A DNA stretch of 64,000 bases from the NCBI GenBank assembly GCA_910575405.1, contig CAJTER010000005.1, positions 1 through 64,000 on the forward strand, given 5' to 3'. Under the pieces are notes generated by a model, which saw nothing but the letters and a program-made list of their open reading frames with translations, searched no databases and had not been told where the DNA came from. The DNA comes from Clostridia bacterium. Its GTDB lineage: Bacteria > Bacillota > Clostridia > Peptostreptococcales > Anaerovoracaceae. Both the position numbers and the translations under genes were made by a program. This document shows, one piece after another, positions 44,463 through 52,209 of this stretch (its first letter is position 1; each line of letters opens with the position of its first letter).

Positions 44463-46558
44463 TTGCAGCGCCGGGAGCAGGATAAGGGCTTCATGGAACG
44501 ATACGACACAGAGCTGGGAATGTGGGATGGCGCCAGCCGCATCAACACACTGATGCTGTACCGGGAGGAAAAGGGGACGGATGGAAAATACTATCTGAAG
44601 CCTGTGAACGGTCCGAACGTGCACTTTTTAAAACAATTTTCATCTGGCTCACAGCCCCTGCTGGTTTTAGAAGACTGGTTTTCACCGGTGCATGTAGGCT
44701 TCTTTTTGCGCAGAGGCGCGGAATGTCAATTTATCGTAGAAGGTTATGAAAAAAAGGTCTCATAGAGCCGGTAAAGCTGTGGGCAGGCCCCTGGGAGGAT
44801 GTTACGGACGAGGAATGGAAGGAGCGCTATGCTCAGGAACTGCTCCCTGTGAAAAAGGCGAGGGGTGAAAAGAAGGAGCAGATCCGTATGGAAGGCTCAA
44901 TGGTCTACTCCGCAAACTGGCAGCAGAAGCAGGCCCGTGATGAAAGCTGGGAGCTCCTTGAGAAGGAAGCGGAAGGCATTACAATAACGCGGGATGAAGA
45001 AATGGATCCAGGCGTTTCCTTTGGGGAAGAAGGAGAAGGGATCACGGACAGTCTGTGGAAAGCAAGGCATACAGGATTTATAGGCTTGCAAACGAGAGGG
45101 TACTGGCTGGGTTTTTGTGTGATTGGAAACCCGCTTCTCAAAGCCTTTCAGGACAACCTGTGGATGGATTTTCTCATCGCCGTAGTCTGCTTTATGGTGG
45201 GAGTCCTCCTCATCAGCAGTTACTTTCGGGTTCTGGATCAGCAGTATGAAACAGAGCTGCGCCGCCGGAAAATGTCCGATACCATGGCCCACGAAATGAA
45301 GACGCCTCTGGGAATCATCAAAAATTACAGCGAAGCCCTGATGGAAGAGGAGAACCCGAAAACGCGGACCCAATATCTGCAGACCATTACAGAAGAAACG
45401 GACGGCATGAACCATATGATTGTGCAGATGCTGGATCTGTCCAAGATGGAAGCAGGAACCTACCCGCTGAAGCTTGCCATGCTTTCCGTAAACCAGATTG
45501 TAGAAGATATCCTGAGGCGCACCGAAATCCTGATGAAGCCAAAAGGCCTGCAGGTAGAAACAGAGATGGAGGAGGAAACGCTGATTTTAGCAGATGAAAA
45601 GCTGCTGGAGGAGAGCATTTCCAACCTGGTGCGCAACGCCATATGCTACAGCGAGCCCGGGAGCACCATCAGGCTTTCCATCAGCTATGAAGCAGGCGGA
45701 GCACGAATTTCGGTGGAAAATAGGGGGCCGCAGATCGCGGAAAAAGACGGATAGCATATATGGGAAAGCTTTTACAGAGGTGATGAAGCCAGAAGCCGGG
45801 AAAGCGGCGGCAACGGACTGGGCCTTTCCATTGCGGCCAATACCTGCGCCCTTCACAGGGGAAGCTATGGCTTTGAAAACCTGGAGCAGGGAGTCCGTTT
45901 TTGGATGCAGATTCCATCCCAGGAAAACCGGCCAAAGGAAAAGCAATCCGCCGCAGGGCCGCTGCTTTACAGAGAGAAGAACGGACTTGATTTGTCAGGT
46001 CTCCGCTATACCATTCTGGGAACCATCTTGTGGCTGCTCCCCTACGCCTTCATTTTTCTCGTTTGGAGACACGGAAGCGCCGATAACGCCGACAAGTTCC
46101 CTTATTTCCTCAGCCTTCCCGGGTGGCTCCTTTCCTGGCTGGGAGCATGGAAGCTGGGAAAGGTAAGCGGCAGAGCGAGGCTGGCTCTCTGGACGATCCC
46201 AGCTTTGCTTGCGGCAGCCATTCCCATCATCGGCAGCGGGGATGATTCCTTGGCATTGTTCTATAGCGGAAGACAGCTCCTTCTGATCGTAATGGGCGTT
46301 TACCTTGTAATCATCACTCTGGCCTGCAAAAAAACAGCGCAGGAATTCGGAAGTGTGCGGCTGGGAACGCTGATGCGGCTGTTGGCCATAGCAGAGGCCA
46401 TCCTTCTGGCTGCCTGCGCCATTATAGTCGTCGGTATTCATGAGAATCTGGTGGGAAACAGCATTCTGGCTCTTACAACCATGGCGACCATATTCAACAT
46501 CTGCCTGTGGTATGATAGTTACAGACGGTATCATTTGAGAGAAAGACCGCAGGACTGA
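44463..46558 (+). pseudogene. Decayed sensor histidine kinase with C-terminal membrane domain
   Basis: Three defects are visible. First, the reading starts 15 bp after radA without the first membrane span that the extracellular part (MERYDTELGMWDGASRINTLM) should follow. Second, at 44749-44755 the frame must slip by -1 (GAA AAA AAG) to join EGYEKK to GLIEPVKLWAGPW. Third, an in-frame TAG (45752-45754) interrupts the ATPase domain between ENRGPQIAEKDG and IWESFYRGDEARSRESGGNGLGLS. Otherwise there are a span (FLIAVVCFMVGVLLIS), H-box MAHEMKTPLGIIKNYSE, N-box NLVRNAICYSEP and G-box. After residue IPSQENRP the frame continues into about five spans to 46558. No response regulator gene adjoins it, so the 5' part of a regulator-kinase locus appears deleted. 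Confidence 0.8.
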
Positions 46559-46854
46559 TGGGAACCTCCACTCCTGCAGGCAGGGGCGGGACAATAAGGG
46601 AAACATATACTACAGGGATCACCCGCAACAGAAAGGAGCGCTCCCTGTTCTATATTGCTGAACATTGCCGGTTTTTCTTTTGGGATTGATTCTTTTGTGT
46701 AGAGTTTGTGAAAAATATAGAAATATATGGAAACTAAATGCGACGTAGTATATAATACCAACAAGGCAAGAATAAGGTGGCGAAAGCGGTTAGCCTCCTA
46801 TAAAGAAGGAAGGCCGCCCTGTCTGCAGGGTTTTTCCTGAAAGGGGGCGATACT
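46559..46854 (+). other. Gene-free interval with the toxin promoter and leader
   Basis: The first ~170 bp show no gene. A promoter at 46728-46756 is followed by a 90-nt leader. The leader contains a CCCTG/CAGGG hairpin with TTTTT (46818-46835), which may attenuate the small hydrophobic ORF downstream. Confidence 0.55.
46728..46756 (+). promoter_or_regulatory. Promoter of the small hydrophobic toxin-like ORF
   Basis: TGGAAA (46728-46733), 17-bp spacer, TATAAT (46751-46756). Confidence 0.7.
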
Positions 46855-46938
46855 ATGTCCGATTTTGAAATGCTGTCGATCATGCTGCTTTTTAACAGTG
46901 TTATTGTGGCAATTCTCCTCGAGTACATAAAGAAATAA
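46855..46938 (+). CDS. 27-residue hydrophobic peptide, type I (holin-like) toxin candidate
   Basis: The sequence MSDFEMLSIMLLFNSVIVAI... then LLEYIKK is one hydrophobic span with a short acidic head and a basic tail. This is the layout of the small holin-like toxins of Firmicute type I systems. The site GGGGG lies 7 bp before the ATG. The stop codon lies inside a perfect hairpin (46932-46968), and a strong antisense promoter fires toward it from 47013-47041. The arrangement of convergent toxin mRNA and antisense RNA with a shared terminator fits type I toxin-antitoxin modules (Fst/TxpA-like). Toxicity is inferred. Confidence 0.7.
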   Translation: MSDFEMLSIMLLFNSVIVAILLEYIKK

Positions 46939-47006
46939 CCGCCTACGTAGCAAGTGCGTGGTTATTTCCGTGTACCGGCTAACCGATTTCAACGGTTCAC
47001 CTTCTT
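46930..47006 (-). ncRNA. Antisense RNA candidate (type I antitoxin)
   Basis: Minus-strand promoter TTGCCT (47036-47041), 17-bp spacer, TATAAT (47013-47018) would start an RNA near 47006 that runs into the hairpin at 46932-46968 and overlaps the 3' end of the toxin ORF. Its body has an AACCG/CGGTT hairpin (46981-46997). Length about 75 nt. Its first ~35 nt resemble the toxin mRNA leader around 46762-46797 (GGCAAGAA..GGTG...CGGTTAGCC), giving a diverged inverted repeat in the DNA. Confidence 0.65.
46932..46968. terminator. Bidirectional terminator of toxin mRNA and antisense RNA
   Basis: GAAATAACC (46932-46940) and GGTTATTTC (46960-46968), perfect 9-bp arms containing the toxin stop codon. Confidence 0.7.
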
Positions 47007-47012
47007 GCCCCT

Positions 47013-47041
47013 ATTATACGCAAATGGTGCCTAAAAGGCAA
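47013..47041 (-). promoter_or_regulatory. Antisense RNA promoter
   Basis: On the minus strand TTGCCT, 17-bp spacer, TATAAT; no coding ORF with a binding site lies downstream of it on that strand. Confidence 0.75.
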
Positions 47042-47110
47042 GTGAATTTAAGGAATTTTATCTTCATCACCAGACCTGGGAAAATCTAATATGGAAAGGG
47101 AGTGAGCAGC

Positions 47111-48007
47111 TTGAAGCAAAATCGCAATTCGGGAAATAAAATAAAGGTCAATCTCTATGCGTTTATCACTGTGCTTTTGTGGGGATCCTCGTTTCCCTTC
47201 ACAAGGCTCATCGGGGACGGGATTTCCTCCTGGTCGTTAGGGTTTATTCGCTGCTTTCTGGCAGCCGTGATCTTGCTGGCTATAGGAAAGGCGGGCCATA
47301 TGCGAAAGCCCTTTCGCAGGGAGGATTTGCTTTGGTTTTTCCTCTCCGGCCTTCTGGGGTTTTCCCTGTACTTCGTCTTTTTTAACATGGGGCTTGCTAC
47401 CCTTTCCTCGGCAACGGGAAGCATCATTACGGCCGCGTCTCCTGTTCTGACGGCAATAGCGGTATCCAGGCTCTATAACGAGCGGATCAACCTCATGGGC
47501 TGGGCAGCCATCCTCTGCGCCTTTGGCGGCGTGGCGGTGCTGCTCCTGTGGAATGGCATTTTGTCTATCAACATCGGAATCCTGTGGATGTTTTTATGCG
47601 CCCTGGTCTTTGCCGGCTATAACGTCCTCAACCGCAAGTTTTCACAAATGGGCTACACGGCTATGGAGGTGGTGACCTACAGCGCCATATTTGGAGCCAT
47701 CCAGATGCTGATCTTTCTGCCGGGGGCAGTGATGGACATGGCAGGCGCCGATACCACTGCCAACCTTGCGGCCCTTTATCTGGGCATCATGCCAAGCGCG
47801 GCAGCCTATTATTTCTGGAGCAAAGCCATTGTGCTTGCGGAGCGGACCAGTGAAGTGACCAATTACCTGTTCGTTAATCCGCTTATCGCCGCTATTATCG
47901 GATTTTTAATGCTGCGGGAAATCCCGGATACAGGAACCTTCATCGGCGGGGCTATTATCATTATCAGCGTTATTGTTTTCAGCACAAAGGGAAATCCAGA
48001 TCAATAA
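47111..48007 (+). CDS. DMT/EamA-family transporter
   Basis: The 298-residue protein has ten predicted spans in two EamA repeats (LLWGSSFPFTRLIGDG in the first; AAAYYFWSKAIVLAERTSEV and the loop LFVNPLIAAIIGFLMLRE in the second). It is likely an exporter of a small metabolite or drug. The start is taken at TTG 47111, since AAAGGGAG (47095-47102) is 8 bp ahead; the in-frame GTG at 47102 would overlap that site. The substrate cannot be predicted. Confidence 0.85.
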   Translation: MKQNRNSGNKIKVNLYAFITVLLWGSSFPFTRLIGDGISSWSLGFIRCFLAAVILLAIGKAGHMRKPFRREDLLWFFLSGLLGFSLYFVFFNMGLATLSSATGSIITAASPVLTAIAVSRLYNERINLMGWAAILCAFGGVAVLLLWNGILSINIGILWMFLCALVFAGYNVLNRKFSQMGYTAMEVVTYSAIFGAIQMLIFLPGAVMDMAGADTTANLAALYLGIMPSAAAYYFWSKAIVLAERTSEVTNYLFVNPLIAAIIGFLMLREIPDTGTFIGGAIIIISVIVFSTKGNPDQ

Positions 48008-48122
48008 AACACTCTTTCAAAGCAGCAAGCCACGCACGTGTATGGCATGGTTACTGCTTGCATTTTTACAGACAGGGCTTATAATAAGAAGAAAAAAGAA
48101 CGAATGGAAAAGGAAGCACCCC

Positions 48123-48731
48123 ATGGATATTCAAATAACCATTGACGCATTAAAGAAAAACCGCTATTCCGTAAGCTTTTTTCAGACAGGTGAGGAAGCT
48201 GCCGATTACCTGGATCGCCAGATCGATGGAAAGGTCGTCGGTTTTGGCGACTCCGCCACGATGAGCAGCATGAAGCTGTACGAAAGGCTGTCTGCCCACA
48301 ATGAGGTCCACGATCCCAACCAGAGCAAGGATAACGACGAATTTCTGGAAATCGCGCAAAAATGTTTGACAACGGAGATCTATCTGACCTCAGTCAACGC
48401 TATGTCCCAGGAGGGACATCTTGTGAACATCGACGGAACAGGGAACCGGATCGCAGGCTCCCTGTTTGGCCACAAAAAAGTATACTTTGTGGTTGGAACC
48501 AACAAAATCGAGCCCACCCTGGAAAGGGCCGTATGGCGGACCAGAAATATCGCGGCTCCCAAAAACGCAAAGCGGTACAACCTGAAAACGCCCTGCGCGA
48601 TAAAGGGGGATAAGTGCTACGACTGTGCCAGCCCGGATCGGATCTGCAATGCCCTGACCATTCATCTGAAGAAAATGAATGATGTAGAGGATGTGGAAGT
48701 GATTCTCATTGACCAGGAACTGGGATTTTAA
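48123..48731 (+). CDS. LUD-domain protein, second copy
   Basis: The 202-residue protein starts at ATG 48123 with AAAAGGAAG ahead. Motifs mirror the copy at 5920: VGFGDSATMSSM, IYLTSVNAMSQEGHLVNIDGTGNRI, GHKKVYFVVGTNK and the C-terminal cluster TPCAIKGDKCYDC...RIC. Four cysteines are shared between the copies. It precedes a two-component pair by 11 bp and may be co-transcribed with it. The LUD family is linked with lactate oxidation, but no lutAB is here. Confidence 0.82.
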   Translation: MDIQITIDALKKNRYSVSFFQTGEEAADYLDRQIDGKVVGFGDSATMSSMKLYERLSAHNEVHDPNQSKDNDEFLEIAQKCLTTEIYLTSVNAMSQEGHLVNIDGTGNRIAGSLFGHKKVYFVVGTNKIEPTLERAVWRTRNIAAPKNAKRYNLKTPCAIKGDKCYDCASPDRICNALTIHLKKMNDVEDVEVILIDQELGF

Positions 48732-48742
48732 GGAGGCCCATT

Positions 48743-49408
48743 ATGCCCCACATATCCATAATTGAAGACGACAGAGGCTTAAACGACGGAATTGTGCTGG
48801 CTCTGAAGCAGGATTCCTTTACCTTTTCCCAGTACTACAGATTAAAAGACGCGAAGGATATTTCGAGATCCGATCTGCTCATACTGGACATCAACCTGCC
48901 CGACGGCAATGGCTTTGATTATATGCAGCAACTGCGCAGAACATCTGATATTCCCATCATCGTCCTGACTGCAAATGATCTGGAAACCGATGAAGTGCGG
49001 GGCCTGGAGTTGGGGGCGGACGACTACATTACAAAGCCCTTCAGTCTGATGGTTCTGCGGACCAGGATTCACAAGGCCCTGGAAAAGGCGGGAAAAAAGG
49101 ACAGCCCGATTTACAGGCGGAACGGGTTTTTCTTTGATTTTGAAAAGATGTACTGCTGTAAAAACGGAGAAGAGCTGCAGCTCAGTAAAACGGAGCAGAA
49201 GCTGCTGAGCACACTGGTGAGGAACCGCAATATCACCATAACAAGAGATGTGCTGGTTGATCGAATTTGGACGGATGGCGGTGAATTTGTGGACGAAAAT
49301 GCCCTGTCCGTAGTCATTAAAAGGCTGCGGGATAAGCTGGAGCAGGACTCTTCAAAACCCCAGTACATCCAGACCGTGTACGGCAAGGGCTACGTGTGGA
49401 AGGATTGA
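48743..49408 (+). CDS. OmpR-family response regulator
   Basis: The 221-residue protein has a receiver domain (1-120) with acidic pocket IEDD, phospho-Asp in LLILDINLPDGNG, Thr in VLTAND and Lys in YITKPF. A winged-helix DNA-binding domain (about 130-221) ends RLRDKLEQDSSKPQYIQTVYGKGYVW. AAGGAGG precedes the ATG. It pairs with the kinase 47 bp downstream. Confidence 0.93.
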   Translation: MPHISIIEDDRGLNDGIVLALKQDSFTFSQYYRLKDAKDISRSDLLILDINLPDGNGFDYMQQLRRTSDIPIIVLTANDLETDEVRGLELGADDYITKPFSLMVLRTRIHKALEKAGKKDSPIYRRNGFFFDFEKMYCCKNGEELQLSKTEQKLLSTLVRNRNITITRDVLVDRIWTDGGEFVDENALSVVIKRLRDKLEQDSSKPQYIQTVYGKGYVWKD

Positions 49409-49455
49409 AGATGAGGGCTTAACGAGAAGGAGCGGATGAAAGGTGGAGGAGGAAT

Positions 49456-50301
49456 ATGCGCCTGTTTCAAACAAAAACAACTTTGGAAAAGCTGAATATT
49501 ATGCTGGATGAAGCATTAAAGGGAACCTTTGAAGAGGAGCATTACGATGAAAGTCAGCTTTCCCGTCTGGAGGCAAAATGGATGCGCTATCTTACGGCCT
49601 CGGAGCATTCCAGAAAAAGAATAGCGGAGGAGCGGGCCAGCATCGAGCAGCTGGTGACCGATATTTCCCACCAGACAAAGACGCCTCTTTCCAACATCAT
49701 TTTATATTCTCAGCTGCTGCAGGAGCAGGAATGCGGCGGAGAGGGACAGAAGCTGGCAAAAGAGATCCATCAGCAGTCGGAAAAGCTGCAGTTTCTCATT
49801 GAAGCTTTGATTAAAACCTCTCGCCTGGAGTCAGGCACCTTTCAGATCCGGCCTGAGAAAAACAAAATGGCAGAGACAGTATCCGCCAGCATCCGTCAGG
49901 CGGAACAGAAAGCCCAGGCCAAGCAGATTCAGCTTCAAAGCCAGGTGGATCCGGAGTTGACCGCTTCCTTTGATTTAAAATGGACCACAGAAGCTCTCTT
50001 TAACATTTTGGACAATGCCATCAAATATTCTCCTGTGGGAAGCCGGGTAACCATCAGCGCAGAGGCCTATGAAATCTACACTGCCATTAAAATCCGCGAT
50101 CAGGGAACGGGAATTGCGGAAGGTGAAATCCCCAAGATTTTTGGCCGCTTTTACAGAGGGCAAAATGTCCATACGGAGGAGGGCACGGGCATCGGCCTCT
50201 ATTTGAGCCGCCAAATTGTGGAAGCCCAGAACGGCTACATTGTCGTCCATTCCAGGATGGGGGAAGGCTCAGAATTTCAGGTGTATCTGCTGATTCAATA
50301 G
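49456..50301 (+). CDS. Sensor histidine kinase without membrane spans
   Basis: The 281-residue protein lacks hydrophobic spans, unlike most partners of OmpR regulators. It has an H-box with DISHQTKTPLSNIILYSQLL (His near residue 72), an N-box LFNILDNAIKYSP, and G-boxes RDQGTGIAEGEIPKIFGRFYRG and EEGTGIGLYLSRQI. The N-terminal 60 residues are helical and may take a signal from a partner protein, as with kinases that sense through ABC transporters. An ABC/FtsX exporter of that kind lies 1.2 kb downstream. Confidence 0.9.
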   Translation: MRLFQTKTTLEKLNIMLDEALKGTFEEEHYDESQLSRLEAKWMRYLTASEHSRKRIAEERASIEQLVTDISHQTKTPLSNIILYSQLLQEQECGGEGQKLAKEIHQQSEKLQFLIEALIKTSRLESGTFQIRPEKNKMAETVSASIRQAEQKAQAKQIQLQSQVDPELTASFDLKWTTEALFNILDNAIKYSPVGSRVTISAEAYEIYTAIKIRDQGTGIAEGEIPKIFGRFYRGQNVHTEEGTGIGLYLSRQIVEAQNGYIVVHSRMGEGSEFQVYLLIQ

Positions 50302-50399
50302 CAGATCATCATTCGGGTCTAATACCCCGCTCCTGCAAGTATTGCAGGAGGCAAATGTCCAGTGGACCTTTGAGGGCTTGCCCTGGGGAAGCCTATTAA

Positions 50400-50954
50400 C
50401 TATTCAATTAAGGCTACTAGGTCTTCTTCTGCCCAAAGTTCATTTGGAAAAACTGAAATATCATCTTTATGTTTACGAATGATTCTTACTGGCTCGATCG
50501 TATTATCATACACATGCAGAATGTCACAAAGCTCCATTAAATGTTTTATATTAGCCAGCGATTTATAATAACGTTTTATAATAGTTTCACGGGCAACAGC
50601 ATGCCCGCCAGAAGCAACACGTGCCTCCACGCGAGCAACATTCACGGAGGGATCTACGGTTAAAACAAAAACTCCTTTGAGAAAATAGTCTTCTTCTTTT
50701 GCCTTCTTCAAAATATCTAATTTATAGTTTGAAGAAAGAACAGTTTCAAAAGTGAAATCTTCTCTGTTTTTTATGGAGTTGTATCTGCTCTTATCGGCAA
50801 ATAATGCAGCTTCCTGGTTTGTCATGCCTGTGGCGGCAACTATATCATCAGCATTCGTATAAGCTCCAGCTTTTTCAAAATAATTTGTAATCGTGCTTTT
50901 ACCGGAGCCATTCGGTCCTGCAAAAAATAAAATCATTGGTTTTCGATCAGACAT
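50400..50954 (-). CDS. Zeta-toxin-like P-loop kinase
   Basis: The 184-residue protein has Walker A FFAGPNGSGKST (residues about 10-21), a conserved Asp in TNADDI, REDFTFETVLSS and KRYYKSLANIKHLMELCD. These are features of the small zeta/PezT-like family of ATP-using kinases; classical members phosphorylate UDP-N-acetylglucosamine. Substrate here is unknown. Its start overlaps the upstream 75-residue gene by 8 bp, suggesting a toxin-antitoxin pair. It lies opposite to the surrounding two-component and ABC genes. Confidence 0.8.
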   Translation of the reverse strand: MSDRKPMILFFAGPNGSGKSTITNYFEKAGAYTNADDIVAATGMTNQEAALFADKSRYNSIKNREDFTFETVLSSNYKLDILKKAKEEDYFLKGVFVLTVDPSVNVARVEARVASGGHAVARETIIKRYYKSLANIKHLMELCDILHVYDNTIEPVRIIRKHKDDISVFPNELWAEEDLVALIE

Positions 50955-51174
50955 TTACGCGGCTCCCATCTGGATACAGCAAATATGCGGTTTTCGTTGC
51001 CGCATCATATTTAGCAATAGGCTTTTGGCAAACTTTTGCTTTTGAAACCGCCGCCTTAACGGCCTGTTTTGCTCTAAAATCCATATCCTTTTCAAGATCT
51101 GTTGTATAGTATTCTCTATTAGACTCAGGAATGACCTTGATTGAATACTTTTCCCCTTTTATTTTTTTTACCAT
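50947..51174 (-). CDS. Small partner (putative antitoxin) of the zeta-like kinase
   Basis: The 75-residue basic protein opens MVKKIKGEKYSIKVIPESN and ends AYLLYPDGSRVNV. It precedes and overlaps the kinase gene by 8 bp, in the order antitoxin-toxin. It does not look like the epsilon or PezA antitoxins. Similar small ORFs sit beside zeta-like kinases in other Firmicutes. Function inferred only from position. Confidence 0.65.
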   Translation of the reverse strand: MVKKIKGEKYSIKVIPESNREYYTTDLEKDMDFRAKQAVKAAVSKAKVCQKPIAKYDAATKTAYLLYPDGSRVNV

Positions 51175-51525
51175 CCTCTTAATATCCCCCTGTTCTCTTA
51201 TTGGATATGGTTACTTCTTACCATATGTTTTATCACCTAAATAGTAACACTATGTTTCGTATTTTTCAATAAAAGAAACATAGAAGTTTGCTCTCTGACA
51301 AAAGGGGCGTGGACATAAAACCCGTTGTCCTTCGTTTTGTAGAGCATATTGATGCGTGTTGTGCTATACTAGAGAGAGCATAAAGATGAGGAATTTGCGG
51401 TGGATTCTTTCAAAACTGTTAGATTTCAGAAAGAACAGGGAAAGATTAATATGCTATAGTCTATGCTGTAAAGAGGCATAGGCTTTTTTCATATTAAGTG
51501 GTGAAATTCAGCAAAGGAGGAAAAC
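51175..51525 (+). other. 351-bp gene-free leader with an attenuator-like hairpin
   Basis: No gene. Contains a possible -10 TATACT (51365-51370) without a convincing -35, then about 90 nt of leader, a terminator-like hairpin (51461-51490) and the ABC gene's binding site AAAGGAGG. Confidence 0.6.
51461..51490 (+). terminator. Attenuator-like hairpin upstream of the ABC exporter
   Basis: AGTCTATGC and GCATAGGCT (one G-T pair) with a loop of about 9 nt, followed by TTTTTT. It is placed inside the leader, about 36 bp before the ABC gene, where read-through must be allowed for expression. Confidence 0.7.
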
Positions 51526-52209
51526 ATGGAGATTTTAAAAGCAGAAGGCTTAAAAAAGTATTATGGAAAGGGGGAAAACCTGGTCAAAGCCTTGGACGGG
51601 GTGGATCTGGCTATTGAAGAGGGCACCATGACCGCAATCGTAGGAACTAGCGGTAGCGGCAAATCTACGCTTCTCAATATGCTGGGCGGCCTGGATCGGC
51701 CTACCGAGGGAAGGGTCATTATCGGGGGAAAGGACATTTCCAAGCTGAAGGATGAATCCCTGACCATTTTCCGCCGCAGAAAGATCGGATTTATCTTTCA
51801 GGCTTTTAATCTGGTGCCGGTTTTAAACGTGTATGAAAATATCGTTTTGCCCATTGAGCTGGACGGGGAACAGGCTGATGAAAAGCATATCGAAGAAATT
51901 ATCCGGGTACTGGGGCTGGAGCAAAAGAAAAACAGCATGCCGGGTCAGCTTTCCGGAGGCCAGCAGCAGAGAGTTGCCATTGCCCGGGCTCTGGCCACAA
52001 AGCCTGCTATTGTCCTTGCAGACGAGCCTACGGGCAACCTGGATTCCAAAACCAGTCAGGATGTTCTCAGTCTGCTGAAAGTAACGGGTCAGAAATTCAG
52101 CCAGACCATTGTTATGATTACCCACAACGAAGGAATTGCTCAGATGGCGGATGGAATCATTCGCATCGAGGACGGGAAGATCCAAAAGCGGGGTGAAGGT
52201 CATGCGTAA
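51526..52209 (+). CDS. ABC transporter ATP-binding protein (MacB/LolD/BceA type)
   Basis: The 227-residue ATPase has Walker [10 protein letters not shown] (about residues 40-48), signature [15 protein letters not shown], Walker [16 protein letters not shown] and H-loop MITHNE. AAAGGAGG precedes the ATG. The permease start overlaps its stop by 8 bp. It would power an FtsX-type mechanotransmission exporter. Confidence 0.93.
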   Translation: MEILKAEGLKKYYGKGENLVKALDGVDLAIEEGTMTAIVGTSGSGKSTLLNMLGGLDRPTEGRVIIGGKDISKLKDESLTIFRRRKIGFIFQAFNLVPVLNVYENIVLPIELDGEQADEKHIEEIIRVLGLEQKKNSMPGQLSGGQQQRVAIARALATKPAIVLADEPTGNLDSKTSQDVLSLLKVTGQKFSQTIVMITHNEGIAQMADGIIRIEDGKIQKRGEGHA

